From Blastocatellia bacterium (GTDB lineage Bacteria; Acidobacteriota; Blastocatellia; Pyrinomonadales; Pyrinomonadaceae), in assembly GCA_003488005.1 (NCBI GenBank), contig DNND01000100.1, positions 1 through 8,963 of the forward strand: DNA of 8,963 nt. Reading direction: 5' to 3'. The notes beneath the pieces are model-generated. The model was not told the DNA's origin, did not search any database, and saw only the letters and a program-made list of their open reading frames with translations. The position numbers were made by a program, and so were the translations under genes. Each line of letters begins with the position of its first letter. Position 1 is the first letter of the stretch. Positions 1 to 5,324 of this stretch are shown here, piece after piece.

Positions 1-75
1 CGCCGCGCTCCGCGGGCTAAGCCTAATCAAACTGCTGAGCAACTTGATCAGATCTTTCTTCAGTTTGTTGCCTAA
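1..75 (+). CDS. possible C-terminal end of an upstream protein (partial)
   Basis: Frame 1 is open from the window edge to a TAA at 73-75 and would encode 24 residues ending in QTAEQLDQIFLQFVA, a plausible amphipathic C-terminal helix. No family can be recognised from so short a piece. Frame 2 is also open slightly further, so the reading frame is uncertain. The stop falls at a small hairpin (58-81). The piece lies 56 nt before the ispE start on the same strand, which fits a shared transcript but does not prove it. Confidence 0.35.
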   Translation, partial: RRAPRAKPNQTAEQLDQIFLQFVA

Positions 76-81
76 CTGAAG
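58..81 (+). other. small hairpin at the end of the upstream frame
   Basis: CTTCAGTT (58-65) and AACTGAAG (74-81) form a perfect 8-bp stem around an 8-nt loop, overlapping the possible stop codon at 73-75. No T-run follows, so it is not a classical intrinsic terminator. It may be a weak 3' end structure or chance. Confidence 0.3.
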
Positions 82-131
82 TAGGATGGAGCGACAAACT
101 TAAGCTTGTCGGACCGATAATCGTCGCGCAC

Positions 132-1061
132 GTGAACCAGTCTCTTAGCCTTCCTTCCTTTGCCAAGATCAATTGGAGTTTGCGCATTCTCGGCAAACGT
201 CCCGACAACTTCCACGAAATAAGAACCACGCTACAGACAATCTCGCTGCACGACAGCCTCGGTTTTGAATTGAGCGAGAGTGGCGAAGTTGCGCTAACTT
301 GCAGCGACGCGGAAATTCCGAGCGACGATCGGAATCTCGTGGTTCGCGCTGCGCACGCTTTGCAGGATCGCTATTCGATCGGTAAGGGCGTACGCATACA
401 ACTCGAAAAAAGCATCCCGACAGCAGCAGGTCTAGGCGGCGGATCGTCGAATGCCGCGGTTGCGTTACTGGCGCTGGCGCGCCTTTGGCGTATCGATGCT
501 AACGCCGATGATTTAATTGCAATTGCCGCCGGCATAGGCGCCGATGTGCCGTACTTTTTGTTTGGGGGCTCCATGCTGGGGACAGGCACCGGAACTACGT
601 TGTCGGCGCTGCCTGATTCGGGTGCGCACCATCTGATCATCATTGCGCCGAACGCCAGCGTTGCCACGCGAGACGCGTATGCCTCGTTGCAGGCTGCTCC
701 CTTGACAAGCGATACCTCCGAATTTATTCTTTCCAGTTCGCAAAACGGGGTCTTTTCGGATGATTCGCCGCCGTGGTTGCGCAATGATTTTGCGAACGAT
801 TTCGAGTCCGTGATCTTTGATATTTATCCTGAGATTGGAAGAGCGAAAGATCTGCTGCTTGCGGCCGGGGCTAGGGCGGCTTTAATGACGGGAAGCGGGT
901 CCAGCGTATTCGGTGTCTTTGCGGATCAAAAATCTCAGCAGCAAGCTCTCGAGAAAATTCAATGTGAAGCGGGTTGGCGGATATTCCCTTGTGTTACAGT
1001 GTCTCGGAACGAATACCGGCGCGCGATTGGCGATGAGTTATTTCGTTCCTACGCTCTTTAA
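132..1061 (+). CDS. ispE: 4-diphosphocytidyl-2-C-methyl-D-erythritol kinase
   Basis: Cytosolic GHMP-family kinase that phosphorylates CDP-ME at the 2-hydroxyl with ATP in the non-mevalonate (MEP) isoprenoid pathway. The 309-residue product has the usual length. Visible motifs are PSFAKIN near the N-terminus with the expected catalytic Lys12, the glycine-rich ATP loop PTAAGLGGGSSNAA (96-109), GIGADVPYF with the expected catalytic Asp138, and the C-terminal GHMP motif GSGSSVFG (254-261). The start is GTG at 132, chosen because PSFAKIN follows at the right distance; there is no clear Shine-Dalgarno. Where many IspE proteins read DGYHEI this one reads DNFHEI (25-30), so Phe27 replaces the Tyr that stacks on cytosine in the E. 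coli enzyme. It ends 15 nt before tRNA-Gln. Presence of ispE implies use of the MEP pathway. Family assignment is secure. Confidence 0.95.
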   Translation: MNQSLSLPSFAKINWSLRILGKRPDNFHEIRTTLQTISLHDSLGFELSESGEVALTCSDAEIPSDDRNLVVRAAHALQDRYSIGKGVRIQLEKSIPTAAGLGGGSSNAAVALLALARLWRIDANADDLIAIAAGIGADVPYFLFGGSMLGTGTGTTLSALPDSGAHHLIIIAPNASVATRDAYASLQAAPLTSDTSEFILSSSQNGVFSDDSPPWLRNDFANDFESVIFDIYPEIGRAKDLLLAAGARAALMTGSGSSVFGVFADQKSQQQALEKIQCEAGWRIFPCVTVSRNEYRRAIGDELFRSYAL

Positions 1062-1076
1062 ATTCTGATTCGAGAT

Positions 1077-1151
1077 TGGGGCGTCGCCAAGTGGTAAGGC
1101 ACCGGCCTTTGAAGCCGGCATTCGTAGGTTCGAATCCTCCCGCCCCAGCCA
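1077..1151 (+). tRNA. tRNA-Gln (anticodon UUG), CCA encoded
   Basis: The acceptor arms TGGGGCG (1077-1083) and CGCCCCA (1141-1147) pair. A GCC/GGC D-stem encloses AAGTGGTAA. The anticodon stem CCGGC/GCCGG holds the loop CTTTGAA, which puts TTG at positions 34-36. The T-loop is TTCGAAT. G is the discriminator base, and CCA is encoded at 1149-1151. The overall sequence resembles bacterial tRNA-Gln. One oddity is the T-stem: GTAGG against CCTCC leaves a U-C mismatch at the second pair. The gene starts 15 nt after ispE, so it may be cotranscribed with it, and a long hairpin begins 3 nt after its CCA. Confidence 0.95.
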
Positions 1152-1153
1152 TC

Positions 1154-1240
1154 TAAAGTTTCGAGTTTCGAGTTCAGAGTTTCTAGTCATTGCACGAAAA
1201 ACTGAAACTCGAAACTCTGAACTCGAAACTCGAAACTTTA
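1154..1240 (+). repeat. perfect 30-bp inverted repeat with 7-nt tandem units (element 1)
   Basis: The left arm (1154-1183) and right arm (1211-1240) are exact reverse complements over 30 nt, with a 27-nt loop. Each arm is built from variants of GAAACTC, a period of about 7 nt, read on one strand or the other; two more units continue into the loop at 1204-1210. It fills the spacer between tRNA-Gln and prs and ends 8 nt before the prs ATG, leaving no visible Shine-Dalgarno. No T-run follows, so it is not a standard intrinsic terminator. Confidence 0.9.
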
Positions 1241-1248
1241 AGCCACTT

Positions 1249-2196
1249 ATGAGCACAACCGGCGGCATCAAGGTTTTTTCGGGAAACGCAAACCCGAAAC
1301 TGGCGGAGGAGATTGCGCGCCACCTGGGTTGCGACATGGGGCACGCTTTTACCGAGCGCTTCTCTGACGGCGAGTTTAATTTTCAAATCGATGAGAACGT
1401 ACGTGGCGGCGACGTTTTTATTGTGCAGCCGACTTGCCCTCCGACCGACGAGCACTTGATGGAGCTGCTGATCATGCTCGATGCGTTTCGCCGTTCTTCG
1501 GCTGAACGTATCACCGCAGTGATTCCTTATTACGGTTATGGCAGGTCTGATAAAAAGGACCGCCCACGGGTTCCGATTTCGGCGCGGCTGGTGGCCAACC
1601 TGATTACTGTGGCTGGCGCGGATCGTTTGTTGACAATTGATTTGCACGCCGCGCAGATCCAGGGATTTTTTGATATCCCGGTGGACCACCTTTATTCGGC
1701 GCCGGTCATGATTGGCTACTATCAGGATAATCCACTGCCTAATCTGACAGTTGTGGCTCCTGACACCGGCGGCGCGGAACGTGCCAGAGCTTACGCCAAA
1801 CGACTTGATGCTGAACTCGCGCTTTGCGATAAACGCCGTGAAAAGGCCAATGTTGCCGAAGTAATGAACGTGGTCGGCGACGTGCGCGGGCGCAGTTGTT
1901 TGATAGTCGATGACATGTGCGACACGGGTGGCTCCTTGACTAAGGTGGCCGCCGCGTTGAAGAATGCAGGAGCGGAAAGAATTCATGCCTGCTTTACGCA
2001 CGCGGTTTTGTCGGGGCAGGCCGTGAAACAGCTCGATGAATCGGAAATCGAGCAGATCATTATTACGAATACGATTCCGCTGCGCGATCACGCGTGCGAG
2101 TTGAAAAAAATCAAGGTCCTTAGTATCGCGCCGCTTCTGGCGAAAGCGATCAAGTCGATCCACGAGGAAACCAGCGTTTCCTCGCTCTTCGTATAG
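1249..2196 (+). CDS. prs: ribose-phosphate pyrophosphokinase (PRPP synthetase)
   Basis: Transfers pyrophosphate from ATP to ribose 5-phosphate, making PRPP for purine, pyrimidine, His, Trp and NAD synthesis; cytosolic, and usually hexameric in the class I family. The 315-residue length is typical. Visible motifs are FSDGE (38-42), the flexible-loop region YYGYGRSDKKDRPRVPISA (94-112), DLHAAQIQGFFDIPVDHL (131-148) with the catalytic-site His133, the APDTGG segment (170-175), and the PRPP-binding loop DDMCDTGGS (221-229). The ATG at 1249 gives the expected N-terminus, but no Shine-Dalgarno is seen because a hairpin repeat ends 8 nt upstream. It is followed by rplY and pth, an order also found in Bacillus (prs-ctc-pth). 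Two small stems lie around the stop codon (2163-2184 and 2184-2204). Confidence 0.97.
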   Translation: MSTTGGIKVFSGNANPKLAEEIARHLGCDMGHAFTERFSDGEFNFQIDENVRGGDVFIVQPTCPPTDEHLMELLIMLDAFRRSSAERITAVIPYYGYGRSDKKDRPRVPISARLVANLITVAGADRLLTIDLHAAQIQGFFDIPVDHLYSAPVMIGYYQDNPLPNLTVVAPDTGGAERARAYAKRLDAELALCDKRREKANVAEVMNVVGDVRGRSCLIVDDMCDTGGSLTKVAAALKNAGAERIHACFTHAVLSGQAVKQLDESEIEQIIITNTIPLRDHACELKKIKVLSIAPLLAKAIKSIHEETSVSSLFV

Positions 2197-2232
2197 CGAA
2201 GGGCAAACACTGATGGCTTAAATAGAAGTCCA

Positions 2233-2293
2233 TCAGCGATCAGTTTTTGCGATCTCAGATTTGAAATTTGAGATCTCAAAGGCTGGTCGCTGA
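2233..2293 (+). repeat. composite hairpin in the rplY leader (element 2)
   Basis: The outer stem pairs 2233-2249 with 2277-2293 over 17 bp, including three G-U pairs (2240/2286, 2244/2282, 2245/2281). After one C-U mismatch (2250/2276), an inner stem pairs 2251-2260 with 2266-2275, including one G-U (2258/2268). The closing loop is about 5 nt. The whole makes a stem of about 27-28 bp in the transcript. It ends 10 nt before the rplY Shine-Dalgarno. The outer left arm overlaps CCATCAG (2230-2236), which can instead pair with CTGATGG at 2210-2216. Confidence 0.75.
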
Positions 2294-2303
2294 ACGTTTG
2301 TAA

Positions 2304-2310
2304 AGAGGAG
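2304..2310 (+). promoter_or_regulatory. Shine-Dalgarno of rplY
   Basis: AGAGGAG with a 5-nt spacer to the ATG at 2316. It is a strong site and fixes the rplY start. It lies just outside the composite hairpin ending at 2293. Confidence 0.8.
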
Positions 2311-2315
2311 CAGTC

Positions 2316-3002
2316 ATGGCAGAACAGAAAGATATAACGGTTCGCGCAAAGACCAGAGAAGGCCGCGGCAAGAATGATGCACGCCGTGCGCGTGTCGCGG
2401 GCATGGTTCCAGTCACGGTTTATGGCGGTGAAGGTGGCACAGTTGCCGCGCTCGCGCCACTTCGCGATCTGGCCGCAATCCTTCGTTCCGAATCCGGCCG
2501 TAACACAATCTTCACGCTCGATATTGAAGGTGTCGGCTCGAGCGAAGTGATGTTTCATGAGCGCCAGGTGGACCCCATTCGCGGGCGGCTGATTCACGCG
2601 GATTTCACTCGACTCGTCAAAGGCCAGAAGATTGAAGTTACAGTGCCGTTGCATCTGACGGGTGAGCCCGTCGGCGTTCGCGAAGAGCAAGGCGTGCTCG
2701 AGCAAATCATCCGCGAACTTGAAATACGCTGCGAGCCTCGTGAAATTCCCGACGTGATAAACGTCGATGTTTCAAATCTTGGTGTTCATGACGTGCTGCA
2801 CATATCCGATATCCAGATTGCCGAGGGCATCGAAATACTGACGCCGGCGGAGACGGTGATTGCGACCGTTGGCGTTGTGAAGGAAGAGCCAGTGGCCGCG
2901 CCTGTGGTCGAGGCTGAAGGACCTGCTGAGCCGGAAGTTATTGGCAAGGGCAAGAAGGAAGACGAAGCAGGCGGCGAGCCGGAGAAGGGCAAGAAGGAGT
3001 AA
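2316..3002 (+). CDS. rplY: 50S ribosomal protein L25 (TL5/Ctc type)
   Basis: Binds 5S rRNA in the large ribosomal subunit; the two-domain form is known as TL5 in Thermus and Ctc (general stress) in Bacillus. The 228-residue product shows the N-terminal L25 domain at about residues 5-95 (REGRGKNDARRARVAGMVP, then VYGG, then FHERQVDPIRGRLIHADF). The C-terminal beta domain spans about 100-187 (VTVPLHLTGEPVGVREEQG, DVSNLGVHDVLHISDI). From about 188 a low-complexity tail rich in Glu, Lys, Gly, Pro and Ala follows. The ATG start is set by a strong AGAGGAG 5 nt upstream. It sits between prs and pth, the classical context of ctc. Its leader holds a long hairpin that could affect expression; no regulator is evident. 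Confidence 0.95.
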   Translation: MAEQKDITVRAKTREGRGKNDARRARVAGMVPVTVYGGEGGTVAALAPLRDLAAILRSESGRNTIFTLDIEGVGSSEVMFHERQVDPIRGRLIHADFTRLVKGQKIEVTVPLHLTGEPVGVREEQGVLEQIIRELEIRCEPREIPDVINVDVSNLGVHDVLHISDIQIAEGIEILTPAETVIATVGVVKEEPVAAPVVEAEGPAEPEVIGKGKKEDEAGGEPEKGKKE

Positions 3003-3010
3003 GGCCTGCT

Positions 3011-3106
3011 CATTGCCGATTTGCAATTGCCGATTGCCGATTGCAAAACCAGAAGCGCTTTTTCGATCACTCTAATCGGCAATCGGAAATTGGCAATTGG
3101 CAATGA
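3011..3106 (+). repeat. imperfect 33-bp inverted repeat covering the pth start codon (element 3)
   Basis: The left arm (3011-3043) and right arm (3074-3106) match as reverse complements at 29 of 33 positions; one of the four differences is a G-U pair (3019/3098). The loop is 30 nt. Arms are variants of GCCGATT / GGCAATTG units. The right arm contains both the TTG at 3097 and the ATG at 3103 that could start pth. The left arm begins 8 nt after the rplY stop. Confidence 0.85.
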
Positions 3107-3669
3107 TTTTAATCGTTGGTCTGGGGAATCCAGGCGCGGAGTATGAGTGGTCGCGCCACAACCTCGGGTTCATGTTGATTGACAAGCTGGTCGCCGATAA
3201 CGGGATTGATGTATCTCGCCGGGAGTGCCAGTCTCGCGTTGGCCGCGGCGAGATTGAAGGCCGCGCGGTCAAGCTGGTCAAGCCGCAGACTTACATGAAT
3301 TTGAGCGGTGAAGCGGTTGCTTGTTTAGTTCACAAGCATAAATTAGCTGAGCCGGGCGAGAACCTGATTGTTATTTCAGATGACCTGGCCTTGCCGTTTG
3401 GAAAGATTCGCATTCGCGCGCGCGGGTCGGCAGGCGGCCACAACGGTTTGAAGTCGATCATCGGTTCATTAAGCACGAACGAATTTACGCGACTGCGAAT
3501 CGGCATACAGCCAGAGCATCCCATCAACGATGCAAAGAGATTTGTGCTTGATAACTATCCACGAGCTGCCAGAGCGGAAGTGGCAAAGATTTTAGATAAA
3601 AGCGCCGAAGCGCTTCATGCCATTTTGCGAGATGGCGTTTTGAAAGCAATGACGGAATACAACTCGTGA
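3103..3669 (+). CDS. pth: peptidyl-tRNA hydrolase
   Basis: Cleaves the ester of peptidyl-tRNAs dropped by the ribosome, recycling tRNA; an essential cytosolic enzyme in most bacteria. From the ATG at 3103 it is 188 residues, the normal length, beginning directly with the hallmark MILIVGLGNPG. Active-site residues can be matched by position: Asn10, His19 (SRHNLGF), Asn66 (TYMNLSG), Asp93 (SDDLALPFGKIR) and Asn114 (GSAGGHNGLKSI). A TTG at 3097 would add only two residues and is less likely. No Shine-Dalgarno is present: the start codon lies inside the right arm of a hairpin repeat. The TGA stop (3667-3669) lies inside the left arm of the next repeat. Low or coupled translation is therefore possible, but this is inference. 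Neighbour to rplY as in Bacillus. Confidence 0.96.
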   Translation: MILIVGLGNPGAEYEWSRHNLGFMLIDKLVADNGIDVSRRECQSRVGRGEIEGRAVKLVKPQTYMNLSGEAVACLVHKHKLAEPGENLIVISDDLALPFGKIRIRARGSAGGHNGLKSIIGSLSTNEFTRLRIGIQPEHPINDAKRFVLDNYPRAARAEVAKILDKSAEALHAILRDGVLKAMTEYNS

Positions 3670-3742
3670 ATCGTTAATCGTAAATCGTAAATAGTCAGAG
3701 CTTGCGGGAGTTCTATTTACGATTCACGATTTACGATTTACG
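3665..3742 (+). repeat. 30-bp inverted repeat with ATTTACG/ATTCACG units (element 4)
   Basis: The left arm (3665-3694) and right arm (3713-3742) match as reverse complements at 27 of 30 positions; one difference is a G-U pair (3668/3739). The loop is 18 nt. Each arm is four tandem variants of a 7-nt unit (ATTTACG, ATTCACG). The left arm starts in the last sense codon of pth and supplies its TGA stop. The right arm ends 3 nt before the rpsF Shine-Dalgarno. It therefore makes up nearly the whole pth-rpsF spacer. Confidence 0.9.
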
Positions 3743-3745
3743 ACG

Positions 3746-3751
3746 AAGGAG
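3746..3751 (+). promoter_or_regulatory. Shine-Dalgarno of rpsF, decides the start
   Basis: AAGGAG with a 4-nt spacer to the ATG at 3756. It selects this ATG over an in-frame TTG at 3702, whose extra 18 residues would be translated repeat sequence. Confidence 0.85.
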
Positions 3752-3755
3752 AAAG

Positions 3756-4187
3756 ATGGAAACGAATAGACAATACGAAGTGGTGTTCATCGTTGACCCG
3801 GCGGTCGAAGAAGATGAGGTTACGCGCCTCACGGACTCCCTAAAACAGATCGCGACCGACCAGGGCGGCGTTGTTACCAAGACTGAGAGCCTCGGACGTC
3901 GTCCGCTCGCTTACGAAATCCTGCACAAGACGGAAGGCAATTTCGTGCTGTTGGAGATCGAAGGCTCTGGCCGCGAGATCGCCGAGCTTGAGCGTCGCAT
4001 GCGCGTGAACGATCGCATCATTCGCTACATCACGGTTCGCGTCGACGAAGATCGCCGGCGCGCTGAGAAGTTCAGGGCAAAGCGCGCGCGCAAAGCTGAG
4101 AAGAAACCGGGTAGCCAAAGCGCCGCAAACCGAGCGGCCGCGCCGGCTGAGTTTGCCGCCCCAGAAGAAGCCGAAGACGCAGCCTAA
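3756..4187 (+). CDS. rpsF: 30S ribosomal protein S6
   Basis: Small-subunit protein that binds 16S rRNA together with S18 on the platform. The 143-residue product begins METNRQYEVVFIVDPAV, the first strand of the ferredoxin-like fold, and continues with SLGRRPLAYEI (44-54), GNFVLLEIEG and the MRVNDRIIRYITVRVD segment that is characteristic of S6. Residues from about 97 on form a Lys/Ala/Glu-rich tail with no expected fold, longer than in many S6 proteins. The ATG at 3756 is chosen for its AAGGAG; the frame is open further upstream only because the repeat happens to lack stops in this frame. It is followed by rpsR and rplI, the standard S6 cluster, here without ssb. No S6:S18-binding leader motif was recognised; the leader is occupied by the hairpin repeat. 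Confidence 0.95.
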   Translation: METNRQYEVVFIVDPAVEEDEVTRLTDSLKQIATDQGGVVTKTESLGRRPLAYEILHKTEGNFVLLEIEGSGREIAELERRMRVNDRIIRYITVRVDEDRRRAEKFRAKRARKAEKKPGSQSAANRAAAPAEFAAPEEAEDAA

Positions 4188-4254
4188 CGCGTGTGCAAGT
4201 AACCGCCCAGGACATGGGTGCGTGGTTAATGGCTAAACAAAGTCGTCGATCAAA

Positions 4255-4296
4255 GTTACGATTCACGATTTACGATTCACGATTTACGATTCACGA
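4255..4296 (+). repeat. three tandem 14-nt units, single arm (element 5)
   Basis: Three copies of TTTACGATTCACGA lie head to tail (4255-4268 with one change, 4269-4282, 4283-4296). The unit is the same as in the arms of the rpsF-leader hairpin, but no complementary arm is found nearby. The last copy merges with the rpsR Shine-Dalgarno and ends 7 nt before the ATG. The rest of the rpsF-rpsR spacer (4188-4254) holds only a weak possible hairpin around 4201-4230. Confidence 0.9.
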
Positions 4297-4300
4297 GGAA
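4295..4300 (+). promoter_or_regulatory. Shine-Dalgarno of rpsR, overlapping the repeat end
   Basis: GAGGAA, 3 nt before the ATG at 4304 (GAGGA core 4295-4299, 4-nt spacer). Its first two bases belong to the last repeat unit. It supports the 4304 start over an in-frame GTG at 4193. Confidence 0.75.
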
Positions 4301-4303
4301 GCT

Positions 4304-4609
4304 ATGACAACAAACTATGAAGATCGCGACCGTGGCCGCCGGTTCAACGGAGACGAAGATTTTGATCGAGGTCGCTCGCAGGGTCGTGGTGGCCGCCGCA
4401 TGCGCCGCCGTCGCATTTGCCGTTTCTGCATTGAAAAAGTCGACATAATCGACTTCAAAGACGCGCGGTTCCTGCAAAATTACATTCCCGAGCGCGGCAA
4501 GATTTTGCCCCGCCGCATCTCAGGCAACTGCGCCATTCACCAGCGCATGCTGGCCGAGGCGATCAAACGCGCGCGCAACATCGCGCTGCTGCCTTATACA
4601 ACGGACTAA
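4304..4609 (+). CDS. rpsR: 30S ribosomal protein S18 (C+ zinc type)
   Basis: Binds S6 and 16S rRNA on the 30S platform. From the ATG at 4304 it is 101 residues: an Asp/Arg/Gly-rich N-terminal extension of about 35 residues, then the S18 core RRRICRFC, VDIIDFKDARFLQNYI, ERGKILPRRISGNCAIHQR and AIKRARNIALLPYTTD. The CxxC pair plus the CxxH of GNCAIH are the residues of the zinc-binding (C+) S18 form, unlike E. coli S18, which lacks them. The in-frame GTG at 4193 would add 37 residues, part of which is translated repeat (RFTIYDSRFTIH); it is rejected because GAGGA precedes the ATG at 4304. rplI follows after 14 nt, so the two are almost certainly cotranscribed. Confidence 0.95.
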   Translation: MTTNYEDRDRGRRFNGDEDFDRGRSQGRGGRRMRRRRICRFCIEKVDIIDFKDARFLQNYIPERGKILPRRISGNCAIHQRMLAEAIKRARNIALLPYTTD

Positions 4610-4610
4610 G

Positions 4611-4615
4611 AGGAG
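4611..4615 (+). promoter_or_regulatory. Shine-Dalgarno of rplI
   Basis: AGGAG lies immediately after the rpsR stop codon (4607-4609), with an 8-nt spacer to the ATG at 4624. A second GAGGA at 4618-4622 is too close to the start to be the main site. Confidence 0.75.
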
Positions 4616-4623
4616 TTGAGGAA

Positions 4624-5172
4624 ATGGCGCACACGAAAATATTGTTACGAGAAGACGTAGACGATCTGGGCGCGCGCGGCGAGATTGTTCGCGTCCGGGC
4701 CGGTTATGCGCGCAATTACTTACTGCCGCGCAAGCTGGCGGTAGAAGCGACGACAAACAACGTTAAGGGGATAGAACGCGAGCGCGCGGCGCTGCTGAAG
4801 AAAGAAGCGACTGAACGCGCGACCGCGCAAGGACAAGGCGATCAACTGGGCAAGCTGGTGCTGGAGTTCAAACGCAAGGCCGGCGAGCAGGGCGCGCTGT
4901 ACGGTTCAGTAACCAGCATGGATATAGCCGAAGAGCTGAAGCAGCGCGGTTATGAAATCGACCGGCATCGCATTCATTTGCGCGAGCCGCTGAAACGCTT
5001 GGGTGACTTTACCGTCCCGTTGCGCCTGCATCGTGAAGTGACGGTCGATCTGAATGTGAAGGTTGCAGCCGAAGGCGAAATGATCGCGGGACATATGACC
5101 GCGGAACAGGAAGCAGAACTCGCGAAACAAGGCGAATCCGGTAACGAAGAAGCAGCCGAAGCCGGCGAGTAA
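4624..5172 (+). CDS. rplI: 50S ribosomal protein L9
   Basis: Elongated large-subunit protein that binds 23S rRNA near the L1 stalk and limits frameshifting. The N-terminal domain carries the L9 signature (DLGARGEIVRVRAGYARNYL, 14-33, then LPRKLA). A charged connecting helix follows at about 45-75. The C-terminal domain is recognised by LEFKRKAGEQGALYGSVT (80-97) and the IDRHRIHLREPLKRLGDF segment (112-129). At 182 residues it is about 30 longer than the usual ~150; the excess is an acidic tail rich in Glu and Ala from about 150. It lies 14 nt behind rpsR and ahead of a strong terminator, so it is the last gene of the rpsF-rpsR-rplI unit. Confidence 0.96.
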   Translation: MAHTKILLREDVDDLGARGEIVRVRAGYARNYLLPRKLAVEATTNNVKGIERERAALLKKEATERATAQGQGDQLGKLVLEFKRKAGEQGALYGSVTSMDIAEELKQRGYEIDRHRIHLREPLKRLGDFTVPLRLHREVTVDLNVKVAAEGEMIAGHMTAEQEAELAKQGESGNEEAAEAGE

Positions 5173-5178
5173 ATAAAA

Positions 5179-5210
5179 CAGGGTGCAATGTCCACTTTTC
5201 TTGTGCCCTG
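5179..5210 (+). other. hairpin just after rplI
   Basis: CAGGGTGCAA (5179-5188) pairs with TTGTGCCCTG (5201-5210) over 10 bp, two of them adjacent G-U pairs, around a 12-nt loop. It begins 6 nt after the rplI stop. No T-run follows, so it may protect the 3' end or slow polymerase before the real terminator at 5232-5269. Confidence 0.45.
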
Positions 5211-5229
5211 AGATCGCCGTAGTTATATT
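5201..5229 (+). promoter_or_regulatory. weak candidate promoter for dnaB-alr
   Basis: TTGTGC (5201-5206) and TATATT (5224-5229) are separated by 17 nt and match the sigma-70 consensus at 3 of 6 and 5 of 6 positions. The implied start near 5236 would fall in the left arm of the terminator hairpin. It is offered only because dnaB needs a promoter after a strong terminator; it could be chance. Confidence 0.25.
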
Positions 5230-5231
5230 CG

Positions 5232-5269
5232 ACGCTACAAGTTGGGAACAACTTGTAGCGTAGTTTTTT
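5232..5269 (+). terminator. rho-independent terminator of the rpsF-rpsR-rplI unit
   Basis: A perfect 13-bp stem (5232-5244 with 5249-5261) closes on a GGAA tetraloop, followed after AG by six T (5264-5269). This is a textbook intrinsic terminator for + strand transcription, 59 nt after the rplI stop and 56 nt before the dnaB ATG. Confidence 0.9.
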
Positions 5270-5289
5270 GCATAGTCCAAGAACCCTGC

Positions 5290-5324
5290 AAATCCGAAAT
5301 CCGAAATCCGAAATCTGCAATTCG
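5290..5324 (+). repeat. 7-nt tandem repeat, single arm, before dnaB (element 6)
   Basis: AAATCCG is repeated three times exactly (5290-5310), followed by two degenerate units, AAATCTG and CAATTCG (5311-5324). No complementary arm is found nearby. It ends one base before the dnaB ATG and leaves no Shine-Dalgarno. Confidence 0.9.

Noticed and set aside
93..110. Imperfect dyad around CTTAAG before ispE as an operator
   Set aside because: Six-bp core palindrome with one mismatch and 5-bp flanks; too weak to assign a regulator, and no second site is seen.
1154..1240. Hairpin after tRNA-Gln read as an intrinsic terminator
   Set aside because: No T-run follows the right arm (it continues AGCCACTT), and the tandem-unit arms fit the repeat family instead.
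1183..2163. Long antisense open frame of 326 residues over prs
   Set aside because: It has no recognisable domain and mirrors the codon structure of prs, whose own motifs are unmistakable. Its N-terminus is translated repeat.
4188..4303. A missing ssb gene between rpsF and rpsR
   Set aside because: The spacer of 116 nt has no SSB remnant; many lineages keep ssb elsewhere, so this is not evidence of loss.
4255..5324. Tandem arrays read as a CRISPR array
   Set aside because: Units are 7-14 nt, directly adjacent, without spacers; no cas gene is present.
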